Shown here piece after piece: positions 49,230-58,051 of a stretch of DNA of 61,871 nucleotides; position 1 is the stretch's first letter, and each line of letters opens with the position of its first letter. Source of the DNA: an uncultured Lachnospiraceae bacterium (lineage in GTDB: Bacteria; Bacillota; Clostridia; Lachnospirales; Lachnospiraceae). The translations under genes were made by a program, and so were the position numbers. The notes under the pieces are model-generated. The model had not been told where the DNA came from, ran no database searches, and saw nothing but the letters and a program-made list of their open reading frames with translations. The stretch lies in assembly GCA_902779355.1 (NCBI GenBank), contig CACZBF010000016.1, positions 1-61,871 of the forward strand, given 5' to 3'.

Positions 49230-49310
49230 CTTTGCGCTTTTATTACAATCTTCCACCTATTTCACTTTGCGCTTTTGTTACATTTTAGCGTGTGAATACC
49301 TTGCGCTTTT
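49230..49310 (+). repeat. three-copy 35-bp spaced repeat (CTTTGCGCTTTT)
   Basis: CTTTGCGCTTTT begins at 49230 and 49265, and CTTGCGCTTTT at 49300, a fixed 35-bp step. It lies at the 5' side of a DUF4143 ATPase remnant, in the same relative place as the 23-bp array of the intact DUF4143 gene. Confidence 0.7.
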
Positions 49311-49801
49311 CTATCAAAGAAAATGTCGAAGGAATTACCCTTCCATCCGAAGAACGCAAGATCAAAATGTACCCTCTGAATTTCCATGAATATATGTGTT
49401 TCATAGGTGAAGAATTATTGCTGGAATACATTGCGGATTGTTGGGAAAAGAAAGTCCCCTTAGACAACAAATTACACGCGAAAGCTATGCGCCTCTACAA
49501 GGAGTATATGCTTGTCGGTGGTATGCCCCAGCCGGTTATAGCATTTCTTGAAAACGGAAGAGACTTTGCCGCAGCTGACATTGAAAAAAGAGATATTCTG
49601 GATCTTTACAGAGACGATATTAAAAAAGCCGCAAAGAAATATAAATCAAAGGTATCTGCGATATTTGAAAATATCCCGGGATATCTCTCATCACATGAAA
49701 AAAGAGTAATCCTTAGCAGTATCACTGGCAGCAGCGACTCAGACAGATATGATGAACCATTGCGTTATAGAATGAACATCAAGATTGATAGGCATTCATG
49801 A
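49292..49801 (+). pseudogene. DUF4143-type AAA ATPase fragment
   Basis: 169 codons from the middle of such a gene: GITLPSEERKIKMYPLNFHEYM, AMRLYKEYMLVGGMPQPV and EKRDILDLYRDDIKKAAKKYKSKVSAIFENIPGYLS are typical of the part between Walker B and the DUF4143 nuclease-like domain. The Walker A region and the C-terminal domain are missing. It is thus truncated at both ends. It belongs to a different subfamily from the intact ATPase at 14831-16138. Confidence 0.7.
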
Positions 49802-49812
49802 AAACAGGGGGG

Positions 49813-49841
49813 TTGCACATTTTTGTTTAGGCAGGTATAAT
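49813..49841 (+). promoter_or_regulatory. promoter of small membrane peptide
   Basis: TTGCAC (49813-49818), 17 bp, TATAAT (49836-49841), followed by a leader of only ~17 nt. Confidence 0.65.
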
Positions 49842-49863
49842 CGTGGGCAAGAGGTGACAGACT

Positions 49864-49989
49864 ATGGTAAAAGATGTTTTGGTCAAAATTCTACAAGTGC
49901 TGATGCTGCCGGGCGTTGCGGTTGCATTTCTGCTTCTTTTTGCCAGAAATAAAACCAGGTCTCGTAAAAACGAGACCCGGTCTGAGTAG
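49864..49989 (+). CDS. small membrane peptide, possible toxin
   Basis: 41 residues. One hydrophobic helix (VLMLPGVAVAFLLLFA) followed by a very basic end (RNKTRSRKNETRSE). GAGGTG lies nine bases before the ATG, and there is a consensus promoter. The C-terminal codons contain the hairpin GGTCTCG/CGAGACC, which also serves as the terminator of the chemotaxis receptor gene on the other strand. Size and layout are like type I toxins, but no antisense promoter is seen. Confidence 0.45.
   Translation: MVKDVLVKILQVLMLPGVAVAFLLLFARNKTRSRKNETRSE
49952..49976 (-). terminator. terminator of chemotaxis receptor gene
   Basis: GGTCTCG/CGAGACC stem, with TGGTTTTATTT downstream on the minus strand. It overlaps the end of the small membrane peptide gene. 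Confidence 0.6.
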
Positions 49990-50028
49990 TATCTGCCTCA
50001 TCAATTGAATTAGCTTGAACAGATGCCT

Positions 50029-52101
50029 CTATTCGGTTTTGCCGTTGGAGGCATCTTCGTTTTCAGGAACCACGAAAACGTCCACATCATTTTGCACATC
50101 AACTGCAATGTCGGAGATCGTGGATGCGATCCCGGATACTTCTTCCATCATGGAGTTCACGAGGGAAGTGGATGCGGAGGTCTGCTCGGTTCCGGCCGCA
50201 TTGTTCTCCGCAATGCTGGAAAGATTTTCCACAACTCCCACAACCGTTTCGCGCACATGATCCAGGCGATCCACAGTGCCGGCGATCTCATCGATCCCGA
50301 ACAGCGACTGATCGATCTCTTTTTCCACAGACCCGAAGATCTCCTGCGTCTGACGGACGTATTCGGTCTGCTGATCGATGATGTCTTTCACCTCGTTCAT
50401 GGTCTCAATAGACTTCTGCGAATTCTCAATCAGTTCCTGAATGATCTCTTCGATCTGCTTGGTAGAATCGGATGTCTGTGTCGCCAGACTGCCGATCTCA
50501 TTCGCAACGACTGCGAAGCCCTTGCCGGCCTCACCTGCGCGGGCAGCCTCGATCGAAGCATTCAGCGACAGCAGGTTGGTCTGCGAAGCGATGGAGGAAA
50601 TGAGGTCGGATGCCTTGGAGATATCATCCGCCGAAGCGCTCGTATGGCTGGTCTGCTCGTACATCGCATCTACAGCAACCTTGGTCTTCTCATTGACTTC
50701 ACCCAGGCGTGCCAGGATCTCTCTTGCCTCATAGGAAGACTTCCGCATCTCTTCGGAAGAAACCTTCAGGCGCTCTGTCTGCTCTTTGGTCGCGGAAACC
50801 ATTTCGCCGATCTCTCTGACGGAATCGTTGGCGTTCTGTGTCTCGGAAGACTGCGCGGTCGCACCCTGTGCGATCTCCTGGACTGCTGCATCCACCTGTC
50901 CGATGGATTCCAGCGTTGCCTTCGAATTCTCGGAAAGCTGGAGAGCGCCGTTGTGCAGATTCTCGGAACGTACACGGAGCGAGCGGACGGATTCTTCGAC
51001 TGCATGGGTCAGGGAAGCCGCCGCATCTGCGATCTCACCGACCTCGTCTTTCCGGCCGTGGAAGACTTCCAGACGTTTTGCATTGGTAAGGTCAAGCGTA
51101 CCGATATCTTTGATGATGCCGCTGACCTTCTGGATATCCTTGCTGATCGCTTTCGTCACAAGGAAGGTGACCAGCAGTGTCAGACCCAGCGTAATGAGTC
51201 CGAGGACCAGCATGAAGATCGAAAGATTGTTGATCGTGCCCATCACGTCAGATTCCGGAAGCGTGATCACCAGCACTGCATCATAATCCGGGATGTTTTC
51301 ATAAGCCACCCAGATTTTCTGACCGTTCTCGGAAGTCGCGGAAAAATGGCCGCTCTCGTTTGCAGCTGCTGCCGTGATCGCCTCAGCGTGGGACGGATCC
51401 GTGATCTCTGCGCCCAACATCTCGCTGTCAGGTGCAAAAATGTAGTTATTGCGAGCGGAGGAAAGCAGGTAAACCTGCGCATTGTCCATACCGTTCAAGG
51501 ACATGTTGTAAACCGCATTCTGCAGCTCGTCGATAAAAGAACCGCCGCCGACGAAACCGATGAGGTTGCCGTCATCGTCATAGATACCGGAGTAGTCCAC
51601 CGCCACGACCTGTCCGGTACTGGTGGACGGCACGAGGCCTTTTAACCAGTCACCGTTATGGGCTTCAAGCGCCGGCGGGATCGCCGCGACTGCTGCGGGA
51701 TCCGGGTTGGAAAGGGCGCCGATGGAATCTCTGTTGGTGTGCACCAGGATCAGAGAATCCGGCAGCGTGACAAACAGCCCTTCCATGCCGTTCCGGGCCT
51801 GGATGTACTGATCTGCCATCTCCTGTACGAGTGCCGTCAGTTCTTCATTTTCCGGGTCCTGTACAAGTGCCTTCACCTCGGGCAGATTCCTAAATCCCTT
51901 GAAGTACGCGAGATATTTGTCAAAGTACTCGTCCACCAGGATCGCCCGGGCATCCACAAGCTCACTCAAACGATCCTCTGTGGTCTTCATCATGGTCGTC
52001 CGCATTCTCATGATCGAGACCCCGATCAAAGATCCCAATCCCAGAATGACAACGATCGAAACTGCAAGCATAATCTTCACGCCGATTTTCAGATTTTTCA
52101 T
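50029..52101 (-). CDS. methyl-accepting chemotaxis protein
   Basis: 690 residues from the ATG at 52101 (GGAGG nine bases upstream). TM1 at about 7-28; a dCache-type periplasmic sensor (about 35-275) with [21 protein letters not shown]-like small-molecule binding strands; TM2 ([16 protein letters not shown]); HAMP; and a long signalling hairpin whose tip reads [23 protein letters not shown]. It signals through CheA/CheW, which are elsewhere. A motile or twitching cell is implied; no flagellar genes are here. Monocistronic. Confidence 0.9.
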   Translation of the reverse strand: MKNLKIGVKIMLAVSIVVILGLGSLIGVSIMRMRTTMMKTTEDRLSELVDARAILVDEYFDKYLAYFKGFRNLPEVKALVQDPENEELTALVQEMADQYIQARNGMEGLFVTLPDSLILVHTNRDSIGALSNPDPAAVAAIPPALEAHNGDWLKGLVPSTSTGQVVAVDYSGIYDDDGNLIGFVGGGSFIDELQNAVYNMSLNGMDNAQVYLLSSARNNYIFAPDSEMLGAEITDPSHAEAITAAAANESGHFSATSENGQKIWVAYENIPDYDAVLVITLPESDVMGTINNLSIFMLVLGLITLGLTLLVTFLVTKAISKDIQKVSGIIKDIGTLDLTNAKRLEVFHGRKDEVGEIADAAASLTHAVEESVRSLRVRSENLHNGALQLSENSKATLESIGQVDAAVQEIAQGATAQSSETQNANDSVREIGEMVSATKEQTERLKVSSEEMRKSSYEAREILARLGEVNEKTKVAVDAMYEQTSHTSASADDISKASDLISSIASQTNLLSLNASIEAARAGEAGKGFAVVANEIGSLATQTSDSTKQIEEIIQELIENSQKSIETMNEVKDIIDQQTEYVRQTQEIFGSVEKEIDQSLFGIDEIAGTVDRLDHVRETVVGVVENLSSIAENNAAGTEQTSASTSLVNSMMEEVSGIASTISDIAVDVQNDVDVFVVPENEDASNGKTE

Positions 52102-52310
52102 CTCCATACACCTCCGCAAAAATTACTTAAATCTGTTTTTTTATTTTCTCATAAAATGCGAGGTCTGTAAAGCGTGATGCGGCTGTTATTATTTCACTAC
52201 ACGAAAGAGATCCGACGTGGTATCATCAACATACAGAGCCACGTGATGACGATTCTTTTTCATCCGTCAACCAGCAGCAAAACAGGAGGGACTTATAGGA
52301 GGAATCTGCC

Positions 52311-53237
52311 ATGAAAACGATGGATGTCGTCAACGGACCGCAGAAGGTGTCGAGGATCATCCTCGGCTGTATGCGCATGCCGGCCTTAAGCGCGGATGAA
52401 GCAGCGAATATGATCGAAAGCGCCTATCAGATGGGCATCAATTTCTTTGACCATGCGACCTGTTACGGTGACGGAGATGCGGAAACCCGCTTTGGTGAGG
52501 CTTTCCCGCGCACCGGACTGAAACGTGAAGAGGTTGTCATCCAGAGCAAATGCGGGATACATCCTGAACGCAAGGAATTTGACTGGACAAAAGAGGATAT
52601 CATCAAAAGCGCGGAGGAAAGCCTTTCGCGGCTGAAGACCAATTATCTGGATGCGCTCCTTTTGCATCGCCCGGATCTGCTCTTTGACCCGGAAGAAGTG
52701 GCGGAGGCATTTGACAACCTGTATCTGAGCGGGAAAGTCCGGTATTTCGGCGTGAGCAACGTGACACCCGGCGAGCTAGAACTGTTGAAAAAATATGTGA
52801 AGCCGCCGCTTGTATTTAACCAACTGCAGTTTTCTTTGGATCAGACACAGTTGATCGACAGCGCACTGTACTTAAACAATCTGACGACAGACCGCTCCAT
52901 CGTCAGGGACAACGGCATTTTGGATTATTGCAGGCTGAACGATATCACGATCCAGACCTGGTCTCCGCTCCAGATCGGGATGTTCCAGGGATGCTTTATC
53001 GATCATCCGGATTATCCGGAACTGAATGCGGCGCTTGCAAAGATCGGGAAAAAGTACAACATCGGCAAATCTGCCGTTGCGATCGCCTGGATCTTAAGAC
53101 ACCCCGCAAAGATGCAGGTCGTCGTGGGCACCATGAACCCCGGCCATCTGCAGGAGATCTGCGAGGCGATGAAGGTGGATCTGACCCATCAGGAATGGTA
53201 TGAACTGTATCTGGCGTCAGGAAAATTCTTGCCGTAA
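52311..53237 (+). CDS. aldo/keto reductase
   Basis: 308 residues, (beta/alpha)8 NADPH-dependent oxidoreductase of the YdhF type. NFFDHATCYGDGDAE holds the catalytic Asp-Tyr; SKCGI has the lysine; LLHRPDLLFDP the histidine; FGVSN and VVVGTMNPGHLQEI are the cofactor-binding ends. AGGAGGAATCTGCC precedes the ATG. Substrate unknown, probably sugar-derived or other aldehydes. Confidence 0.9.
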   Translation: MKTMDVVNGPQKVSRIILGCMRMPALSADEAANMIESAYQMGINFFDHATCYGDGDAETRFGEAFPRTGLKREEVVIQSKCGIHPERKEFDWTKEDIIKSAEESLSRLKTNYLDALLLHRPDLLFDPEEVAEAFDNLYLSGKVRYFGVSNVTPGELELLKKYVKPPLVFNQLQFSLDQTQLIDSALYLNNLTTDRSIVRDNGILDYCRLNDITIQTWSPLQIGMFQGCFIDHPDYPELNAALAKIGKKYNIGKSAVAIAWILRHPAKMQVVVGTMNPGHLQEICEAMKVDLTHQEWYELYLASGKFLP

Positions 53238-53359
53238 AGGCGTGCGTCAGGTTTCGTCATTTTCATGGAGTTTCCGCAGACTCGCGGCAACAATCTTGTC
53301 GGAAAATGGCATCTGCCTGAAACTTCACTTTGTGAGCCATAAAAATGAAGTCAAAAAAA

Positions 53360-53434
53360 TCGGGGTGACAGGATTCGAACCTGCGATCTCGTGGTCCCAA
53401 ACCACGCGCCTTAGCCAAACTGGGCCACACCCCG
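53360..53434 (-). tRNA. tRNA-Pro (TGG)
   Basis: Minus strand cloverleaf with acceptor CGGGGTG/CACCCCG, anticodon TGG in TTTGGGA, T loop GGTTCGAATCC. CCA not encoded. It lies at the end of the rdgB operon. Confidence 0.95.
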
Positions 53435-53468
53435 CTTTCACCGATTGTACAGGACACCCGGTGTCTTG

Positions 53469-54071
53469 TCAACTTTGTTGTTTGAGATAATCTGCCAATA
53501 CCTTCTTCATCGCGCGTAACGCTTTTCCGCGATGGCTCATCTCATTTTTCTGCTCCGGAGAAAGCGTCGCAGAAGAGCAGCCGCACTCCGGCACCTGAAA
53601 GATCGGATCGTAGCCGAAGCCGTTTTCACCCTCGGGCGCATAGCCGATCGTGCCTTCAAATGTTTCCCGCACGACCTCCACGGACTTGTCCGGGAGCACT
53701 GCTGCGATCGCGCAGACAAAGCGCGCCGTCCTTTTTTCCGGAGGGACATCCGCGAGTTTCTCGATCAGAATGCGGTTCTTTTCGGTATAGGGAGTATCCT
53801 CCCCGAGGAAGCGCGCCGAATAGATACCGGGCGCCTTATCGAGCGCATCGATCTCGAGCCCAGAATCATCCGCCAGCACGAGGTCGTCCGTGTACGCCGC
53901 AACGGCCTTTGCTTTGATGACGGCGTTTTCTTCAAAGGTCGTGCCGTCCTCCACAATGTCCGCCTCAATTCCCGCTTCCTTCATGGAAACGATCTCCACC
54001 TGCAGGTCGCTCAAGATCGCACGGATCTCGCGCATCTTTCCTTCATTTCCGGTTGCAAATACAATCCTCAT
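53469..54071 (-). CDS. rdgB: XTP/dITP pyrophosphatase (RdgB/HAM1)
   Basis: 200 residues from the ATG at 54071. FATGNEGKMREI at the start binds the nucleotide; LADDSGLEIDAL holds the catalytic aspartates; GENGFGYDPIFQVPE and SHRGKALRAM complete the family signature. It removes deaminated purine nucleotides (ITP, XTP) from the pool. The start lies just past the amidase stop codon. Confidence 0.95.
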   Translation of the reverse strand: MRIVFATGNEGKMREIRAILSDLQVEIVSMKEAGIEADIVEDGTTFEENAVIKAKAVAAYTDDLVLADDSGLEIDALDKAPGIYSARFLGEDTPYTEKNRILIEKLADVPPEKRTARFVCAIAAVLPDKSVEVVRETFEGTIGYAPEGENGFGYDPIFQVPECGCSSATLSPEQKNEMSHRGKALRAMKKVLADYLKQQS

Positions 54072-54073
54072 GA

Positions 54074-55156
54074 TCAAAATCCCTCTTCCAACGCTCTACG
54101 GATCGCGTTATAGATCCCCTGTGCCGCTGCATGCTGGTATTCGGGGGTCGTCAGTTTCTTCAGTTCTTCTTTGTTGGACATGAATCCAACCTCCACCAAT
54201 GCGGCCGGTACCGTCGCATTCCGGAGGATGTAGATCTCGTTTCCGTCCGTCAGGCCCTGATCCTTGCTGCCCAGCGCCGCTGTCACTTCCTCCTTGCAAA
54301 GCTCCGCCAGCCGCTTGGAACCGTGCGGATCTTCTGCTTTCTCTTCATCATAGAGCACCGTCGTTCCCGTGGTAGAAGACCTGGAAGAAGATGTATTGTT
54401 GTGGATGCTGATAAACACATCCGCATTCGCTTTGTTTGCAAGGCCAACGCGCTGCTCAAACGAAGGATTGGTGTCATCGAGACGCGTGTAATATACCCGG
54501 ATTTTTTCGTTTCCGGGCTCCGCAAACAGGCGGAATAGCTCCTCCGTGATCGCAAGGTCAATGTCTTTTTCGTAAATGTTGCCGCGCGTCGCGCCGGGCA
54601 TATTGCCGCCATGTCCAGCATCGATCACGACCACCTTATCATAGAGCGTATGCGGATCCACAAAGTCAAGATACAGATACCCGTCCTCGATCCGGCTCTC
54701 GTATTCAAACACCTGATCCGTCTGGATATCCACGTATCCGTTGCCGTTCACGCTCTCATAAGTCAGGCTCACAATGTGATCCGGATCGCCGACCATCGGA
54801 TAGCGGAACATATAGTCCGGGTCTGCCCCGGGGATCGATACCGTGATCGTCTGGTTCAGATAATCATCGCCGATCGCCACGTTCCTCTCGTCAATGCCTT
54901 CCGGCAATTGCATCCTAAGCTGCTCGCGAAACTGCGGCTCTCCGTCTGACTGTTCGGAAACGATCGTGTTATATTGCAGGATCTCCAAGCCTGTCATATC
55001 CACGAGCTGGTCGCGCGCTGCCGCTTCTCTCCGATAATTCTCCCGCACCTGTTCCTCGTACTGGTGGAGCTGCGGGAGATAAAAAAAGGAGCTGCAGACC
55101 AACAGCATCAAGATCATGGATACGCTGGCGCAGATTTTTACAACTCTTTCTTCCAT
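54074..55156 (-). CDS. N-acetylmuramoyl-L-alanine amidase (Amidase_3)
   Basis: 360 residues. N-terminal membrane anchor (ICASVSMILMLLVCSSFFYL), an AMIN-like beta domain (about 60-170) and Amidase_3: VVIDAGHGGNMPGATRG (zinc histidine), E in IYEKDIDLAI, FISIHNN (second histidine) and LVEVGFMSNKEE (catalytic glutamate). It cuts the bond between MurNAc and the stem peptide in cell-wall turnover or sporulation. It is 44 bp after the C1 peptidase gene, in the same operon. Confidence 0.92.
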   Translation of the reverse strand: MEERVVKICASVSMILMLLVCSSFFYLPQLHQYEEQVRENYRREAAARDQLVDMTGLEILQYNTIVSEQSDGEPQFREQLRMQLPEGIDERNVAIGDDYLNQTITVSIPGADPDYMFRYPMVGDPDHIVSLTYESVNGNGYVDIQTDQVFEYESRIEDGYLYLDFVDPHTLYDKVVVIDAGHGGNMPGATRGNIYEKDIDLAITEELFRLFAEPGNEKIRVYYTRLDDTNPSFEQRVGLANKANADVFISIHNNTSSSRSSTTGTTVLYDEEKAEDPHGSKRLAELCKEEVTAALGSKDQGLTDGNEIYILRNATVPAALVEVGFMSNKEELKKLTTPEYQHAAAQGIYNAIRRALEEGF

Positions 55157-55200
55157 TTCAAAAACCTGTTATTATCCGGAACGCTGATGCGCTTACGCTG

Positions 55201-56904
55201 TCATCTGTCGTTCGTATACGCCTTCAGGCAAAGGTTGCACGCATGCGCGTCCTCGATGTCATCCCAAAAGCGTCCGTTCATACTGATATATCCCTGTCCG
55301 TCCGACAGGTCCACGGCTTCCGTCAAGCGATCCGCCTGATATTCCACCGCAAGCGGCCGATCGGATCCAGGCGTGGTTAATGCAACCACGACCGCATAGG
55401 ATTCATTGTCATCCAGTTCCACCGGTTTGTCAAGCCGGATTGTGTAGTACCCGGCGTTTCCGAGAGTGCCGGAGGCAAGCTCCTCCATACTCTGCAGATC
55501 ATCGATTGTCTGGAAATTGTGCACCAGATAAAGCTCATAAGAAGTCCCGTGACCGGTGGCATAAAATCCGATCGCGGATAACGTCTCTTTTTCTCCGGCG
55601 CGATACACATTGGCGCCGTATGCCGTGTCCTGTCCGTATCCGATCTGACCGACCCAGCCGCACTGATCGGTCTGATAAAGATGGTCATAATTATTGGTAT
55701 TCTCAATGCCGGTATAAACGACATTGTGGATTCCGATATTCGTATCGTAATACGAAATATAGAAAAGACCGTCCTCGCCGAATTCCTCTCCCCAACTGTT
55801 CAGGCAAAGGAATGCACCGTTTTCTTCCAATTCCTCCGTAAAATTCTCTTTCGGATAATCATCGTCCCAGCCGACGATCAGGATGTCATGATTCGGTTTT
55901 GCGGTCCCGATATAGCAATAGGAATTGGTGTTGCGGTTATAATAGGGCGAATCGCTGTCCTTGTTTTTCAGGTCGTTATAGATCGAAGACTGCACGCCAC
56001 CGTAAAGGAAAACCGCCTCCTTGATGCCCTCCAGATTCTTGCTGTCCACGATCTGGATCTCCTGCACATGCTTCACCGGTGAAAGATCCTCTCTGCTTAC
56101 TGCGCCGTACGGATCCTGCGCCTCTGTCACCGGCCCTTGATAACTGAGAAGATACGCCATAGACATCGTATACTCGCCGCCATCCTCCGGCGCGGTTTCA
56201 AACGCATTCTGCTGCACCATGTGGTTCGCGGAAAACACAATGTCCTCCTCCGGCATCAAAGTGCTCTCCAAACCGGACACCGACGCAAATGCCCAACAGG
56301 TGTCCTGGTTTCCCTGCTTTCGTACCTCTGGTCCGCAGTCCTCTTCGTAGAGATTGAAATACGACGGGTAAAAAGGGATCCCCTCCTGATTGCCCGTCAC
56401 TTCAGCCGTGTTCAACTCCATATCGAACCGGTACTCTCCGCCGAAGCTTTCCGTCACCTCACGAACGGGTACGTATAGCTTTTCTCCGCTCCGCACAAGT
56501 CCCGAGGTGTCATCAATAAACTCGTCATTCAGAAAATAGCCCTTTTCATCCAGCGGGAAATCCACCTCTCTGGTATATTTCATGAGCCGCAGCAAATTTT
56601 CATCATAGACGCCTGAGCGGCACCGAAAACTGTCCCGCAGCGCATCCACGGGGATCATCAGTTCCAGTTTTTCATCCATATAGAGGGACATCTCATTGGA
56701 AGAAAACGTATTCCCCCCGATCAAAAGCTTGATCTCCTGATCATTGACGGAATCCGCCATCATCGGATAAAAGACCTCATCCGCCAGCTCCGCACCGCGG
56801 AACAGATGAACCTCTTTCATCGACTTTGTGAGATTTTGAAATGTGAAAAGCAATGCGATCAGGATCACACCGCTCATGATGAGATAACGCCTAAAGGTCT
56901 GCAT
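55201..56904 (-). CDS. membrane-anchored papain-like (C1) peptidase
   Basis: 567 residues. An N-terminal membrane helix (LIMSGVILIALLFTF) points to an extracellular enzyme. A copper-amine-oxidase-like N-domain (about 55-165) precedes the C1A peptidase: QDTCWAFASVSGLES with catalytic cysteine, NHDILIVGWDDDYP with histidine, and LCLNSWGEEFGEDGLFYI with asparagine. A C-terminal beta domain (about 420-560) contains SAIGFYATGHGTSYELYLV. It overlaps the methyltransferase gene by 14 bp. Such lectin-like C1 peptidases are common in clostridia; targets unknown. Confidence 0.85.
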   Translation of the reverse strand: MQTFRRYLIMSGVILIALLFTFQNLTKSMKEVHLFRGAELADEVFYPMMADSVNDQEIKLLIGGNTFSSNEMSLYMDEKLELMIPVDALRDSFRCRSGVYDENLLRLMKYTREVDFPLDEKGYFLNDEFIDDTSGLVRSGEKLYVPVREVTESFGGEYRFDMELNTAEVTGNQEGIPFYPSYFNLYEEDCGPEVRKQGNQDTCWAFASVSGLESTLMPEEDIVFSANHMVQQNAFETAPEDGGEYTMSMAYLLSYQGPVTEAQDPYGAVSREDLSPVKHVQEIQIVDSKNLEGIKEAVFLYGGVQSSIYNDLKNKDSDSPYYNRNTNSYCYIGTAKPNHDILIVGWDDDYPKENFTEELEENGAFLCLNSWGEEFGEDGLFYISYYDTNIGIHNVVYTGIENTNNYDHLYQTDQCGWVGQIGYGQDTAYGANVYRAGEKETLSAIGFYATGHGTSYELYLVHNFQTIDDLQSMEELASGTLGNAGYYTIRLDKPVELDDNESYAVVVALTTPGSDRPLAVEYQADRLTEAVDLSDGQGYISMNGRFWDDIEDAHACNLCLKAYTNDR

Positions 56905-58051
56905 GTTTCTCCTGTCGTTTCGACGGTTTCGGACCCATGAACTGGTAAAAGTAGGTCCGTATCATTCCATTGTAAATCTTACGGTTTTTATCCGCTTTTC
57001 TGCCGATATATCGTTCGGCCTCTTCGAAACTCGTGATCACGTACATCGACCAGCGATCGAGCTTCTGATAAACCTCGCCGAGCGTCCGATAAAGCGCAGG
57101 AAGTTCTTCGCGGTCAGCGATCCGCTCCCCATAAGGCGGATTCGTGATCAAAAACCCGTAGCTTTTTGGATGTCGGAGTGCTGCCACATCGCGCTGCTGA
57201 AAATGGATCAGCTTTTCCACACCCGCGCGGGATGCATTTTCTCTGGCAAGGGAAACGACCGCACCGTCGATATCGTAGCCCTGAATATCTGTCGCAACGG
57301 AAAGGTTCTTACACTCTTCCGCTTCCGTCACGGCTTCATACCACAGTTTCTTGTCGATCAGGTTCGTCCAAGCCTCCGCAGTAAAAGCTCTGCCGACACC
57401 CGGTGCGATCTGCGCCGCCATCATCGCTGCCTCGATCGGAAATGTTCCGCTCCCGCAAAAAGGATCGAGCAGAATCCGGTCTGCTTTCCACGGCGTCAGC
57501 ATCAGGAGCGCTGCGGCCAATGTCTCAGAGATCGGCGCTTTCCCCACGGCGGGACGATATCCCCGCTTGTGCAAGGAATCGCCGGATGTATCCAGCGCCA
57601 CCGTTACTTCGTCTTTATAGAGAAAAACACGGATCGGATGATCCGCTCCGTTTTCTTCAAACCATGAAATATGATAAACCCCTTTCAGCCGCTCCACGAT
57701 CGCCTTTTTGACAATGGACTGGATGTCCGAAGGGCTGAACAGTTTGCTTTTGATAGAGGACGCCTTTTTGACCCAGAAACGCGCATCCTTTGGCAAAAAC
57801 TGCTCCCACGGCAATGCCTTGACTTTTTCAAACAGTTCGTCAAAAGTCGTCGCATGAAACCGTCCGACCACGATCAACACACGCTCCGCGGTCCGCAGAT
57901 TGATGTTGGCGCGGCAAACCGCTTCCGCGTCACCGATGAAATATACCCTGCCGTCCGTCACCTCCGAGGGCTCGTAACCGAGGTCGTAGATCTCTTTTTT
58001 CAGTACCGACTCCAGCCCGAAATGACAGGGTGCGAGCATCTCAAAGCTCAT
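56891..58051 (-). CDS. THUMP-domain rRNA methyltransferase (RlmL/YpsC-like)
   Basis: 386 residues. Ferredoxin-like N-domain and THUMP (about 1-165), then a Rossmann methyltransferase with RILLDPFCGSGTFPIEAAMMA and catalytic LITNPPYGERI. The family methylates N2 of a guanine in 23S rRNA (m2G2445 in E. coli). It overlaps both neighbours, 11 bp with the preceding gene and 14 bp with the next one. Confidence 0.93.
   Translation of the reverse strand: MSFEMLAPCHFGLESVLKKEIYDLGYEPSEVTDGRVYFIGDAEAVCRANINLRTAERVLIVVGRFHATTFDELFEKVKALPWEQFLPKDARFWVKKASSIKSKLFSPSDIQSIVKKAIVERLKGVYHISWFEENGADHPIRVFLYKDEVTVALDTSGDSLHKRGYRPAVGKAPISETLAAALLMLTPWKADRILLDPFCGSGTFPIEAAMMAAQIAPGVGRAFTAEAWTNLIDKKLWYEAVTEAEECKNLSVATDIQGYDIDGAVVSLARENASRAGVEKLIHFQQRDVAALRHPKSYGFLITNPPYGERIADREELPALYRTLGEVYQKLDRWSMYVITSFEEAERYIGRKADKNRKIYNGMIRTYFYQFMGPKPSKRQEKHADL

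Noticed and set aside
50023-51645. A 540-codon plus-strand open frame antisense to the chemotaxis receptor gene
   Set aside because: Shadow of a strongly conserved gene; no start signal and histidine/cysteine-rich nonsense.
55201-56904. C1 peptidase as the leader peptidase of the GG peptides
   Set aside because: GG leaders are cut by C39 peptidase domains fused to ABC exporters; this enzyme is an extracellular papain-type protein and is not linked by promoter or position.
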